A stretch of DNA of 64,000 nucleotides from Paenibacillus_AA sp045062745 (GTDB taxonomy: Bacteria > Bacillota > Bacilli > Paenibacillales > NBRC-103111): NCBI RefSeq assembly GCF_045062745.1, contig NZ_JBJGED010000001.1:186001-250000 (forward strand), read 5' to 3'. Made by a program: the position numbers and the translations under genes. The notes below the pieces were generated by a model that did not search any database, had not been told where the DNA came from, and saw only the letters and a program-made list of their open reading frames with translations. This document shows, one piece after another, positions 51,498 to 60,319 of the stretch (positions are counted from its first letter, which is position 1; the number at the start of each line of letters is the position of its first letter).

Positions 51498-51908
51498 TCA
51501 CGACGGCGCGTCGCCCTTCTTCCCCTCCAGCTCGGCCTCCTGCCGCTCCACGACGAGATCGTGGCGTTCCACGCTCGTGATCCGGTTCGCCTCGTCGACG
51601 AACACGACGCTCGGCTTGAGCTGCACCAGCTCCTCCTCGTTCACCATGCCCATGCTGAGCACGATGACAAGATCGCCCGGCTGGAACAGATGGGCCGGCG
51701 GACCGTTCAGGCACAGCTTGCCCGACCCTTCCGGCGCCGGGATCGCGTAGGTCTTCCAGCGAGTCGCGTTGCGAAGGCTCGTGATCTGCACCATCTCATA
51801 CGGAAGAATGTTCGCCTCCCGCATTAGAAGCGAATCGATCGTGATGCTCCCTACATAGTCCAGCCGGGCCTCCGTCACGGTGGCCCGATGGAGCTTCCCC
51901 TTGCACAT
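51498..51908 (-). CDS. panD: aspartate 1-decarboxylase
   Basis: 136 residues. It makes beta-alanine for pantothenate. The family start MCKGKLHRATVTEARLDYVGS is present in order, given here as KGKLHRATVTEA and LDYVGSITID. The Gly24-Ser25 bond in YVGS is the self-cleavage site that creates the pyruvoyl cofactor. NATRW near 55 and GDLVIVLSMG near 83 are conserved. The frame is open to 51980, but the ATG at 51908 fits the family and has AGAGGTGG. No panB or panC is adjacent. Confidence 0.95.
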   Translation of the reverse strand: MCKGKLHRATVTEARLDYVGSITIDSLLMREANILPYEMVQITSLRNATRWKTYAIPAPEGSGKLCLNGPPAHLFQPGDLVIVLSMGMVNEEELVQLKPSVVFVDEANRITSVERHDLVVERQEAELEGKKGDAPS

Positions 51909-52112
51909 CCACCTCTGCACAGCGCCTCTCCCCTTCTTGGTTATCGCAACCCTACCCCATACTATGTAGCGCTCGCCCAAATGGGTTGGGCGTCTACCCT
52001 TCTATGGGACGCTTAGGTAGAGGCCGTCTCCCCTAACCCGGCCTTTGTGTATGTTGGAGAAAGACGATTCTCTGTCGACCCAAACCGACCAATTCCAACA
52101 CGGAGGTTGAGC

Positions 52113-53327
52113 ATGGACAGATTCCGGTTGCGATGTACCTGCTGTAACAAGGCGATCGCGTTTGAATTGAAAGGCCGCTGTACTTGCGGCGGTTCGCTGC
52201 TCGTGGAATACGACCTGGAGCAGGTGGCCGCCAAGCTCTCCCCGAACACGCTCCTGGGCCGCACTGCCTCCATGTGGCGCTACAAGGAGCTATTGCCGGT
52301 TCTGCATGAGCAATCGATCGTCTCGCTAGGGGAAGGCGGCACACCGCTCATCCGCATGCCCAGGTTGGAGCGGGAGCTCGAGGTCCGGCAGCTGTTCGTG
52401 AAGCGGGAGGAACAGAACCCGACCGGCAGCTTCAAGGCTCGCGGCTTCTCTTCCACGATCTCGCTCTTGCACGAGTACGGAGTGACGAAGGTGGCGGTGC
52501 CGTCCAACGGCAATGCCGCCTCGGCGATGGCCGCCTATGCGGCCCGTGCCGGCATGCAGGCCGTCGTCCTCGTTCCGAGAGATTGCCCGGGCATCATTAT
52601 AGAAGAGTGCATGCGCTTCGGCGCCTTCACCTTCCAAGTCCGGGGGCTCATCCATGACGCGGGCGCGATTATCGAAGCCGGCAAGGCCGAGCAAGGCTGG
52701 TTCAATGCGGGGACGCTCCGCGAACCGGGACGCGTGGAGGGCAAGAAGACGATGGGGCTCGAGCTCGCCGAGCAGCTCGGGTGGCGCCTCCCCGATGTGA
52801 TCGTCTATCCGACCGGAGGCGGCTCGGGCATCGTGGGGCTGTGGAAGGCGTTCCGGGAGCTGCACGAGCTCGGCTGGCTGCAGAGCGAGCTGCCGCGGCT
52901 CGTCAGCGTCCAGGAGCGGGGCTGCACCCCGATCGTCGACGCGCTGAGGAACGGCGACACCCAAGTGCAGCCGGCGCCGGAGCCGGTCAGCTCCAGCCCG
53001 ACCGGGCTGCGCGTCCCGAATCCGCCCGACGGCAGTTTGATCGCGTCGATCCTCCGCAGAACCGGCGGCACCGCCGTATCCGTCACCGCCGAGCAGATCG
53101 CCGAGGCGCAGCGGCGCTTAGGGCTCGAAGGCCTCTCTTCCTCCCCGGAAGCCGCCGCGACGCTCGCAGGGGCGATTCAGCTGCGGGCGCAGGGTTGGAT
53201 CCGACCGAAGGAGTCGGTCGTGTTGTTCCATACCGCGCACGCCGACAAGTACTTGCCGTGGAAGCCGTCTCCGGAGCCGCCAACGGTGGAAAATTACGAA
53301 CAGCTGAAGCTGTGGCTCCCGTCCTGA
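52113..53327 (+). CDS. thrC: threonine synthase
   Basis: 404 residues. PLP-dependent enzyme converting O-phosphohomoserine to threonine. The Schiff-base Lys is in NPTGSFKARG near 115. The phosphate loop is in YPTGGGSGIVG near 235. An N-terminal zinc-like knuckle (CTCC and CTCG near 8-30) is characteristic of this class. The ATG at 52113 has GGAGG six bases upstream; the frame is open 22 codons further. A terminator follows. No hom or thrB gene lies in the window. Confidence 0.93.
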   Translation: MDRFRLRCTCCNKAIAFELKGRCTCGGSLLVEYDLEQVAAKLSPNTLLGRTASMWRYKELLPVLHEQSIVSLGEGGTPLIRMPRLERELEVRQLFVKREEQNPTGSFKARGFSSTISLLHEYGVTKVAVPSNGNAASAMAAYAARAGMQAVVLVPRDCPGIIIEECMRFGAFTFQVRGLIHDAGAIIEAGKAEQGWFNAGTLREPGRVEGKKTMGLELAEQLGWRLPDVIVYPTGGGSGIVGLWKAFRELHELGWLQSELPRLVSVQERGCTPIVDALRNGDTQVQPAPEPVSSSPTGLRVPNPPDGSLIASILRRTGGTAVSVTAEQIAEAQRRLGLEGLSSSPEAAATLAGAIQLRAQGWIRPKESVVLFHTAHADKYLPWKPSPEPPTVENYEQLKLWLPS

Positions 53328-53334
53328 TCGATCG

Positions 53335-53372
53335 AAGCTCCCTCGGAGACCTCCCTCCCTGAGGGAGCTTTA
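53335..53372 (+). terminator. terminator of thrC
   Basis: AAGCTCCCTC (53335-53344) pairs with GAGGGAGCTT (53361-53370) and is followed by TATAG. Confidence 0.7.
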
Positions 53373-53416
53373 TAGTATAATGAGGCTATATTCTATTGCC
53401 AAAGGACGGCCCGCCG

Positions 53417-53509
53417 ATGCACTTACTATCACGCTCACTGCCAAATTCGCTCTCAAGCTCACTCTCAAGCCCTCCCTCGGCTCAGCGCCAGCGCTCGAAG
53501 CTATGTTGA
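53417..53509 (+). CDS. possible leader peptide before modB
   Basis: A 30-codon frame with the start ATG preceded by AAAGGACGG eight bases upstream. It encodes a Ser-rich peptide (MHLLSRSLPNSLSS...) and ends at TGA 53507-53509. The modB ATG at 53503 overlaps this stop as ATGTTGA, so reinitiation could set modB translation. A TATAAT lies at 53376-53381. It may be chance; the modB frame itself is also open through this stretch. Confidence 0.3.
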   Translation: MHLLSRSLPNSLSSSLSSPPSAQRQRSKLC

Positions 53510-54171
53510 GTCAAGCCGATCTGACCTCCTTCCTCGAGCCGGTCCTGCTCTCGATTAAGATCAGCGTAATCGCCAGCGTCGCGGTGCTGCTCCTCGGCAC
53601 CTCCGCCGCTTGGTGGATGACGCGGACGCGATGGTTCGGCAAGACGGTCGTCGAGACCGTCTTCATGCTGCCGCTCGTGCTCCCGCCCACCGTAGTCGGG
53701 TTCCTGCTGCTCGTCGCGCTCGGCAGACGCAGCTGGCTCGGCCGACTCGCGGAAGGCTGGTTCGACCGGACGATCATCTTCACCTGGTGGGCCGGTGTCA
53801 TCGCCGCCGTCGTCGTCGCCTTTCCGCTCGTGTACCAGACGATGAAGAGCGGCCTCTCCTCCATCAATCCGGACTACGCGAACGCCGCACGGTCCAGCGG
53901 GGCCAGCGAATGGCAGGTGCTGCGCTGGATCACCTTGCCGCTCGCTGCACGGTCGCTCGTGTCCGCCTACATCCTCGGATTCGCGCGGGGACTGGGTGAA
54001 TTCGGGGCTACCCTGATGGTGGCCGGGAACATCCCGGGCCGCACGCAGACGGTCCCTACCGCGATCTATGTCGCGGTGGAGTCCGGCGACATGAGCCAGG
54101 CCTGGAGCTGGACGGCCATGATCGTCCTGCTCTCCTTCGCCATGCTGTATATCGTCCGATCCCGCGCTTGA
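53503..54171 (+). CDS. modB: molybdate-type ABC transporter permease (ModB family)
   Basis: 222 residues with about five membrane helices. The landmarks are ETVFMLPLVLPPTVVGFLLL near 48 and the coupling region EAAR-type ANAARSSGASEWQVLRWITLP near 130-150, then RGLGEFGATLMVAGNIPG near 170. These are typical of ModB. No modA or modC gene adjoins it, so it is an orphan permease in this window. The ATG at 53503 matches family N-termini; an ATG at 53380 in the same frame adds a low-complexity stretch. Confidence 0.85.
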   Translation: MLSQADLTSFLEPVLLSIKISVIASVAVLLLGTSAAWWMTRTRWFGKTVVETVFMLPLVLPPTVVGFLLLVALGRRSWLGRLAEGWFDRTIIFTWWAGVIAAVVVAFPLVYQTMKSGLSSINPDYANAARSSGASEWQVLRWITLPLAARSLVSAYILGFARGLGEFGATLMVAGNIPGRTQTVPTAIYVAVESGDMSQAWSWTAMIVLLSFAMLYIVRSRA

Positions 54172-54183
54172 AATCTAGCAGGA

Positions 54184-54199
54184 GTCGGACTCGTCCGAC
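54184..54199. repeat. small palindrome
   Basis: GTCGGAC-TC-GTCCGAC is a perfect 7-bp inverted repeat after the modB stop codon. Confidence 0.5.
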
Positions 54200-54206
54200 A
54201 TTGAAT

Positions 54207-54240
54207 AGCCGACCTCCGTCTCCCGGGGTCGGCTTCTTTT
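54207..54240 (+). terminator. terminator of modB
   Basis: AGCCGACC pairs with GGTCGGCT, then TCTTTT. Confidence 0.85.
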
Positions 54241-54368
54241 GCGTCCAGCATTCTGGAATGAGAAACTATGAATCTCCCATCGTACGTTTAGAATCGCAAT
54301 CCGGTGGCAATTCTAGTTACTAGCAAACCGAGTTTGCCATTCTAGCAACAATCGATAGGAGGCTCATC

Positions 54369-55082
54369 ATGCTGCATCAGCTGTATCGTTGTTATGGAAA
54401 AAGTCGGATTCTCGTCCTCAGTCTTGCCGTCGCCATTCTCTTCTCGCTGGGAGCGGGCCGCGCTCTCGCCTACGAAGCGTTATTCACACACTCGGAAATT
54501 CCGGGCGGGTGCTGCGAAGAAGCCTATGCCGTACAGCCGGTCCCGATCCCGGTCCAGCCGGAACCTACAGCGGCTCCCCAGCCGATGAAATACCAGATCA
54601 ATGCGGGCGATACGCTCTATAATATTGCCAGAACGTTCGACATCACCGTGGACGTCTTGACTGCGGTGAACCAGATCAAGGACCCGCGTTCGCTGAAAAT
54701 CGGCCAGGAGCTGATCATCCCGAACAAATTCATCGACATCGAGCTGCCTTCCGGCACGGCACCCACCGTCAGCAAGGTGCTCGTGTCTACGCTCACCGCC
54801 TACACCGCCGGTATGGAGTCGACCGGCAAACGTCCGTCCGACCCAGGTTACGGCACGACTTATAGCGGCAGCAGCGCCACGGAAGGGCGCACGATCGCGG
54901 TCGATCCCGGGGTCATTCCGATCGGCACGAAGGTGTTCATCGACGGAATCGGAGTACGCACGGCCGAGGATATCGGATCCGCGATCCGAGGCGCTCGTAT
55001 CGATGTGTTCATGAACGACTTGTCGCAAGCACGCCAATTCGGCATCAAGAAGAACGTACTGGTCTACGTACTGTCGGCCTAG
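54369..55082 (+). CDS. secreted LysM and 3D-domain cell-wall protein (YocH-like)
   Basis: 237 residues. Signal peptide (VLSLAVAILFSLGAGRALA, cleaved near 35). A Pro-rich linker precedes one LysM domain, KYQINAGDTLYNIARTFDI near 73-118. The C-terminal 3D domain has VSTLTAYTAGMEST near 140 and the triple-Asp motif IAVDPGVIPIGT and RIDVFMND near 180-220. It is a probable peptidoglycan muralytic enzyme. AGGAGG lies seven bases before the ATG. Its last 38 bases overlap the convergent flavoprotein gene. Confidence 0.92.
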   Translation: MLHQLYRCYGKSRILVLSLAVAILFSLGAGRALAYEALFTHSEIPGGCCEEAYAVQPVPIPVQPEPTAAPQPMKYQINAGDTLYNIARTFDITVDVLTAVNQIKDPRSLKIGQELIIPNKFIDIELPSGTAPTVSKVLVSTLTAYTAGMESTGKRPSDPGYGTTYSGSSATEGRTIAVDPGVIPIGTKVFIDGIGVRTAEDIGSAIRGARIDVFMNDLSQARQFGIKKNVLVYVLSA

Positions 55083-56295
55083 CATGCGCCGCCCGGTCGA
55101 GCCGGAACAGCTCGAGGTCCGGAGAAGATCGGCCGTGTACGATCCGATCCGCGACCAGGTTGGAGCCGATCATGCTATAGACGGTCCCGTTCCCGCCATA
55201 TCCGAGGAGGAAGAAGCATTGCGGATACCCGGGGCGCTCCCCGAACATCGGGAGCCCGTCGTGCGTACTGCCGAACGCAGCGGTCCAAGCATACTCGGCC
55301 TCCAGGTCCGGTATGGCCGGGAATAGCCGGCGCAGGGCCTCGAGCAGCACCTCCCGCTTGTGGGGCAGCATGATCTCCCGCTCTTCGGGAGATACGGTCC
55401 CTTCATCGAATCCGCCTATAACGATGCGATGATCGACCGTGGTACGGATGAAGAGATACGGCCGGGCCGTCTCCCAAAGGAGACAGCGCTCATGCCAGCC
55501 GGGAAACGCCGGCAGCGGCTTCGTGGCGATGGCGAATGAGCTGCTCATCACGGCGTTCGGATGGCGACGCTCTTCCTGTGCTTCATAGCCCGTCGCGTAG
55601 ACCGCGTATTTCGCCCGGATGCGGTGTCTTCCCGCCTGGAATACCACGCGGTCATGCTGGACCCGGCAATCCGTAATTTCGGTATTCGTATACACGCGCA
55701 GTCCGCGGTCGTGGGCCGTATGGATCAGGGCATTCACCAGCTTGAACGGGTTCACCTCGGCGTCGCCCTGCGTATAGATCGCTCCGGGTTTCTCGAAGGA
55801 AAAGTGCCGGGCAATCCGGTCGCGATCCCAGAATTCCACGGGGAACCCGATCCCCCGCAGCGCTTCGTATTCGTCGCGCAGCTGCGGGACATCATCCGGG
55901 CAGCTCGCATAGTACAAGCTGGGCCGGCGCCGGAACTCCGGGCTGTACACCAGCTTGGCTGCGATCGCTTCCAGGTCGTCCACGGCTTGTCGGCACAGCG
56001 CGTAGAACCGGGCGCCGAATTCCTGGCCGAACGTATGCATGCACGCCGTCAGAGGCTTGTCGTTCGACATCTGCAGCAGCCCCGTATTGGCGGAACACGT
56101 ACCGTGCGCCACCGGCCGCTTGTCGACGAGAATCGTATCGACGCCCTGCTCGTTCAGTTGATAGGAGACGAGCGATCCCGACTCCCCGCCCCCGATCACC
56201 AGCACCTCGCAATCCGCGTCCTTGTCCAAGGACGGGTATGTTCTCGCCTCTGGCAAGGTGGAGGGCCATAGAAATGTGCCAGTGCGCAAGTTCAT
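55045..56295 (-). CDS. FAD-dependent oxidoreductase (glycine/D-amino-acid oxidase family)
   Basis: 416 residues. The FAD-binding Rossmann motif is VLVIGGGESGSLVSYQL near residues 31-47, the second FAD motif is AKYAVYATGYEAQ near 235, and the C-terminal flavin loop is LPMFGERPG and LLGYGGNGTVYSMIGS near 350-380. DAO-family enzymes oxidise amines or amino acids; the substrate is unknown. No Rieske domain is attached. The gene overlaps the 3' end of the LysM-3D gene by 38 bases, tail to tail. Confidence 0.88.
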   Translation of the reverse strand: MNLRTGTFLWPSTLPEARTYPSLDKDADCEVLVIGGGESGSLVSYQLNEQGVDTILVDKRPVAHGTCSANTGLLQMSNDKPLTACMHTFGQEFGARFYALCRQAVDDLEAIAAKLVYSPEFRRRPSLYYASCPDDVPQLRDEYEALRGIGFPVEFWDRDRIARHFSFEKPGAIYTQGDAEVNPFKLVNALIHTAHDRGLRVYTNTEITDCRVQHDRVVFQAGRHRIRAKYAVYATGYEAQEERRHPNAVMSSSFAIATKPLPAFPGWHERCLLWETARPYLFIRTTVDHRIVIGGFDEGTVSPEEREIMLPHKREVLLEALRRLFPAIPDLEAEYAWTAAFGSTHDGLPMFGERPGYPQCFFLLGYGGNGTVYSMIGSNLVADRIVHGRSSPDLELFRLDRAAHARPTVRRPVRSS

Positions 56296-56445
56296 CCCGG
56301 TTCGTCTTCCCTTCCGTCGTCTGTCGATAATGAGTCGATCTTAGAAGGGTTGCCCGAATTCGCCCACAATATCCTTGCCGTTCCTCCTACGATCCTGCTT
56401 AGGGATATTTCGGGTGAACAAGCCGGTCAGGAACCGATTCCCCGC

Positions 56446-57918
56446 CTATCTAGGCGTATAAAAGTTTTCCGTATAATAGATGTCCAGGCTGCCGCCGAAG
56501 TAAACGCCCACGCCCAGACGAAGCGTGTCGCCGAGAATCGCCTCGCGATGGCCCGTGAACGAGTTCATCCAGCCGCTGTGGGCGAAGATCGCGCTCCGCT
56601 GCCCGGCTGCGATGTTCTCGGCCGCCTTGCTGTACAGCACTTGATCCGCGCGCATGCGGGCGAACGGATCGAGACCCGCCAGATTCGTGTGGTCAAAATA
56701 GTCTTGTACCGCCATATCCTGACTATGCTTGCGCGCCGTTCCGGCGATTTTCTCGTCCCATGTGAACGCCCGTTTGCCGCGTCTCGTACGCTCCACATTC
56801 GCCAGATCGAGCAGCTCCCGCTCGTAGGCGGTCCTCAGCTCTTCGCTGCCGGTGCCGTAGAAGTCCGCTTTCGAGGACTCCGCATCTTTGCGAATAATTT
56901 GAATCGCCGTCAGCCGGTTCTCCTCATGCGCATCCAGGAAAAAGGTGACGTAATTGCCGTTCAGCTCATAGGTGGGCTCGGTATCGAGATTCGGCAAGCT
57001 GTAGCGCGTGTTTCCTTTCGTGAGTGTCTTCATCGGGTCGCCGTACGCGGCCTTCAAAGCCGCTTCCGCGCTCCCTGCCTGCAGCCCCGAATCCGTCGAC
57101 CATGTCGCCGCGTTGGAATACAGCGCTACCACTTGGCCGTCCTGAATGCCGATCTGCGCATATTTCGAGTAATCCGAGTTGTAGATGTACCATTCGAACG
57201 CGTACTCGCTCTTGTCCTTGCGCTGCGGCTGCCCGAGCTTGGCGATGACGTCGCTCTCGAAATTGCCGATGGCGATGCCGCGCACCATATAAGGCGCCGG
57301 CTTCTTGATCAGCGGAGGCGCCGAGGACAAGGTCAGCTTCTTCTGCACTAGATTATGAATGAACTGCAAGGCCTCCGCCCGCGTCAGCGCATCCTGCTTG
57401 CTGAAGCCTTCGACCGTGGCGGACGTCTTGCCCTGGGCCAAGCCGCGCTGCAGCAGCAACCGGATCGCATCGTCCATCGCCAGCTGCTGCCCTTGCGTAG
57501 CGGCGATCAGCCGGGCGACTTCCCCCCGCGGATAAGTCTCGTTCGCCAGAACCGGCTCTACGGGCCAATTCTGCCCCTGCGCATAGGCGAAGTACGCGCC
57601 GTACCACGGAGTCAGCGTCTCCACATAGCTCGTACCCGCCACCGGGAAAGCCCGCAGCAGCATGGCGACGAACTCCGCCTCGGTCACAGGCTGGTCCGGA
57701 TGGAAGCCCCCGTCCTCGTAACCGTTCACAATTCGCTGCGACACGCCCCATGCGATCGCATCGGTCGCCCAATGTCCCCTTGTATCGGAGAATCCGGCGT
57801 TTCCGGCCGCGTCCGACTCATATTTTCCCGCCAGCGCTGCCCCTGCCAACGAAGCGATTACAAGGCAGACCGCGAAGCATCCTTTTAGCGCTTTCCATTT
57901 GTTCTTCGGGTTCAACAT
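56446..57918 (-). CDS. S-layer-homology and CAP (SCP/PR1) domain secreted protein
   Basis: 490 residues. A signal peptide (residues about 11-30) leads to SLH-type repeats: FSDTRGHWATDAIAWGVSQ and GYEDGGFHPDQPVTEAEFVA near 43-90, then weaker copies to about 195. A CAP-associated domain (from YMVRGIAIGNFESDVIAKLG near 210) precedes the C-terminal CAP domain: LANVERTRRG near 375, HSQDMAVQDYFDHT near 400, and ENIAAGQ and MNSFTGHREAIL near 435-460. It resembles YkwD. The SLH part should anchor it in the wall. AAGGAGG before the ATG. Confidence 0.92.
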   Translation of the reverse strand: MLNPKNKWKALKGCFAVCLVIASLAGAALAGKYESDAAGNAGFSDTRGHWATDAIAWGVSQRIVNGYEDGGFHPDQPVTEAEFVAMLLRAFPVAGTSYVETLTPWYGAYFAYAQGQNWPVEPVLANETYPRGEVARLIAATQGQQLAMDDAIRLLLQRGLAQGKTSATVEGFSKQDALTRAEALQFIHNLVQKKLTLSSAPPLIKKPAPYMVRGIAIGNFESDVIAKLGQPQRKDKSEYAFEWYIYNSDYSKYAQIGIQDGQVVALYSNAATWSTDSGLQAGSAEAALKAAYGDPMKTLTKGNTRYSLPNLDTEPTYELNGNYVTFFLDAHEENRLTAIQIIRKDAESSKADFYGTGSEELRTAYERELLDLANVERTRRGKRAFTWDEKIAGTARKHSQDMAVQDYFDHTNLAGLDPFARMRADQVLYSKAAENIAAGQRSAIFAHSGWMNSFTGHREAILGDTLRLGVGVYFGGSLDIYYTENFYTPR

Positions 57919-57983
57919 GTCCGTCCCTCCTTTCCTACACTATTCGATTCCCGGGAGGGGTTACTGTCGGTACGAGACGTTGC

Positions 57984-58439
57984 TTACGGCTTCAATATCA
58001 TGAAAATGAACAGCAGCGTTCCCATACTGGTAGCGACGTAGAACAAGTTGTTCACTTGGCGCAGCAGCTGCTTCGGCGCTTCGGGCAAAGTGTCTTGATG
58101 ATGCTTATTGGCCGGGTCGGCCAGCCATTGGGCCAGCTTCTTGGCCGGAGGCGTGGCGAGGGCGATGACTACAATCTGGATCAGCACGTACAGGATAAGC
58201 GAGCCGAGGAGCCACAGCTGCGTGAAGGTGCCATACTCGCCAAGCCAGAACAGCAGTAGGCCGCTCAGGACGGCGATCGTCCCTCCGATCTTCGGGAAAA
58301 ACTCCAGCAGGCCCGCGAGCTTGGCGGATTGCCGCAGTTCATTCACGGTTTGCTTCGGACGGTACAGCACGTGTGCGAAAAATGTCGGACCGACTCCGAT
58401 AATGGCCGAAAGCACATGGATCAAGACTAAAAATTTCAT
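57984..58439 (-). CDS. DUF2269 family membrane protein
   Basis: 151 residues, four helices. It opens with LVLIHVLSAIIGVGPTFFAHV, the conserved DUF2269 first helix with His, and contains KIGGTIAVLSGLLLFWLG near 50. Function unknown. AAGGAG lies upstream of the ATG. Confidence 0.87.
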   Translation of the reverse strand: MKFLVLIHVLSAIIGVGPTFFAHVLYRPKQTVNELRQSAKLAGLLEFFPKIGGTIAVLSGLLLFWLGEYGTFTQLWLLGSLILYVLIQIVVIALATPPAKKLAQWLADPANKHHQDTLPEAPKQLLRQVNNLFYVATSMGTLLFIFMILKP

Positions 58440-58587
58440 TTCGAACGGCTCCTTTGCATCGTTTATGCAGGACCTTAGTCCTAATACAGCTCATATATAT
58501 TCGCAAGAGGGAAGCATTTTCCTTCATTGGAACAAAAATTTTGGGGAATCTTATGGAAGTCTATATGCAAAGGAGGATGAGCAATAA

Positions 58588-58851
58588 ATGCCAGAATCAA
58601 TGAACCCTATTTCCGGGGAACCCGTGGAGATTGACGGTGTATATTCGAATGAATGGGGCCGGGAGCAATTTTACCGCCGCGGCGACGTATTCGATGCGGA
58701 TCCGATGCTCGGCACGACGGCCTGGGAGCTGGTCCGCTATGAGGTCGACCGGACGACGAGCGAGACCGAGCATCCGCATATGAACCGGCTCGTGCCGGAG
58801 CACGCCGTCCTCGACTCCCCGAGACGCCATATCGACCGCGGGGATAAGTAA
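58588..58851 (+). CDS. small hydrophilic protein, unknown function
   Basis: 87 residues with AGGAGG upstream. Acidic and rich in Glu, Arg, Asp and His, with YSNEWGREQFYRRGDVFDAD near 20-40. No signal or membrane segment. I do not recognise the family. A GC-rich hairpin at 58864-58897 follows. Confidence 0.7.
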   Translation: MPESMNPISGEPVEIDGVYSNEWGREQFYRRGDVFDADPMLGTTAWELVRYEVDRTTSETEHPHMNRLVPEHAVLDSPRRHIDRGDK

Positions 58852-58863
58852 CCGCTGGTGCCC

Positions 58864-58897
58864 GCTGCCGGGAGGGGCTAATCCCTTCCCCGGCAGC
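58864..58897 (+). terminator. hairpin after the small hydrophilic protein gene
   Basis: GCTGCCGGG (58864-58872) pairs with CCCGGCAGC (58889-58897). The T-run is weak (TTCATCC). Confidence 0.6.
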
Positions 58898-58973
58898 TTC
58901 ATCCTGCAACATCTCCGCGGCCCCGCCCGTCTGATAGGGTGTACCTTATTATACTCGAGGGGGAGTAATGGAG

Positions 58974-60260
58974 ATGAAGCGAACCCTGAGCGGACTCGTC
59001 GCTTTGCTCTTGATGACAACGGTTGCAGGATGCGGAACGAACGCCAAATCCGCCATCCCTCGTCCTTCTGTTCATTCGTCCGGCCCGGCTAGCCCCAGTC
59101 CCGGCGTCGAGGCGGTCAGCCCGATCGCTCCGGCCTACAACGCCTTTGGCCTGGAGCTGTATGCTCGACTCTCGGCGGCTAAACCCAAGGAGAATGTGTT
59201 CATCTCGCCCGCCAGCGTAGCGATCGCACTGTCGATGGTGCTAAACGGTGCCCAAGGCGCTACGCGTGAGGCGATGGCCAAGACGCTGCATCTCGACGTG
59301 TTGGACGCGGACACATGGAACCGCTCGGCAGCCGAGCTGCAGGACCGGCTGACGCATGCCGACCCGAAGGTCGAGCTGTCGATCGCGAATTCGATTTGGG
59401 CGAAGAACGAGAGAAGCTTGAAGTTCCAAGAAGCCTTCCTGAAGACGAACAAGGATTTCTACAAAGCGGAGACGGCATCCGTCGACTTCGGCGATCCGAA
59501 GACCGTCGACAAGATCAATAAGTGGGTCGACAAGCAGACGAAGGGCAAAATCGATTCGATCGTAAAAGCCCCCATGGACCCGAACGTCATCATGCTGCTG
59601 CTGAACGCGGTTTATTTTAAGGGGTCCTGGACGACAACGTTCAGCAAGGACGCTACACGCGACGCGGCCTTCACGCTAGCCGACGGAACCAAAAAGACTT
59701 ATCCGTTCATGCAGAGGAGCGGATCGTTCGAGTATAAAAAAGCGGACGGGTACCAAGCCGTTCGGCTCCCTTACGGCGACGGCAATCTCGGTATGCTCAT
59801 CCTGCTGCCGGACGAGGGGGCTAAGCTAGAGACATTCACGGAGCGCCTGGCGCGTGCCGGAGAGTGGGACCGGACGCTGGCCGACTGGAAGCCGCAGCAA
59901 GGCGAAGTGCTGCTGCCGCGCTTCAAGCTGGAGAGCGAGCTCGAGCTGAACGATGCGCTGAAATCGCTCGGGATGTCGATCGCGTTCGATGACCGTCAGG
60001 CTGATTTCAGCGGATTGCTGACCCCGCCCGTTCAGGCGTTCATCGGCGAAGTGAAGCACAAAACGTTCATTCAAGTCGATGAGAAAGGCACGGAAGCGGC
60101 GGCGGTCACCTCCGTCGGAGTCAAAACCTCCTCGGCGATGGTCCCGACCACGCCACCCTTCCGGATGGAGATGAACCGGCCCTTCCTGATCGCGATTCAG
60201 GATCGGTCAACCGGAGCGGTCCTGTTCGTCGGCTCGATCCAAGATCCCGTGCAAGGCTAA
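58974..60260 (+). CDS. serpin-family protease inhibitor lipoprotein
   Basis: 428 residues. Signal peptide with lipobox VAGC (Cys near 20), then a Pro/Ser linker. The serpin core begins near 50, with NVFISPASVAIALSMVLNGA near 72-91, NSIWAKN, NAVYFKGSWTTTF near 205, and the hinge KGTEAAAVTS near 375, an inhibitory-type hinge with small residues. The reactive loop continues VGVKTSSAMVPTTPPFRM; by loop counting P1 is near TS-SA, suggesting elastase- or subtilisin-like targets. The ATG at 58974 has GAGGGGGAG eight bases upstream; the ATG at 58968 is too close to it. Confidence 0.93.
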   Translation: MKRTLSGLVALLLMTTVAGCGTNAKSAIPRPSVHSSGPASPSPGVEAVSPIAPAYNAFGLELYARLSAAKPKENVFISPASVAIALSMVLNGAQGATREAMAKTLHLDVLDADTWNRSAAELQDRLTHADPKVELSIANSIWAKNERSLKFQEAFLKTNKDFYKAETASVDFGDPKTVDKINKWVDKQTKGKIDSIVKAPMDPNVIMLLLNAVYFKGSWTTTFSKDATRDAAFTLADGTKKTYPFMQRSGSFEYKKADGYQAVRLPYGDGNLGMLILLPDEGAKLETFTERLARAGEWDRTLADWKPQQGEVLLPRFKLESELELNDALKSLGMSIAFDDRQADFSGLLTPPVQAFIGEVKHKTFIQVDEKGTEAAAVTSVGVKTSSAMVPTTPPFRMEMNRPFLIAIQDRSTGAVLFVGSIQDPVQG

Positions 60261-60280
60261 GAAACCCCACATTATAAAGT

Positions 60281-60312
60281 ACGGCCCCCGATCCACATCG
60301 ATCGGGGGCCGT
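60281..60312. terminator. bidirectional hairpin
   Basis: ACGGCCCCCGATC (60281-60293) pairs with GATCGGGGGCCGT (60300-60312), 13 bp, between convergent genes. The T-run is short. Confidence 0.7.
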
Positions 60313-60319
60313 CTATGCC

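Noticed and set aside
52781..53362. 193-codon frame inside thrC
   Set aside because: Out-of-frame shadow of a well-supported gene; arginine-rich, no motifs.
54241..54368. c-di-AMP (ydaO-type) riboswitch before the LysM-3D gene
   Set aside because: The gene class often has one, but the leader is short and the conserved ydaO segments are not present.
59023..59521. Several frames overlapping the serpin gene on both strands
   Set aside because: Shadows of the serpin coding sequence.
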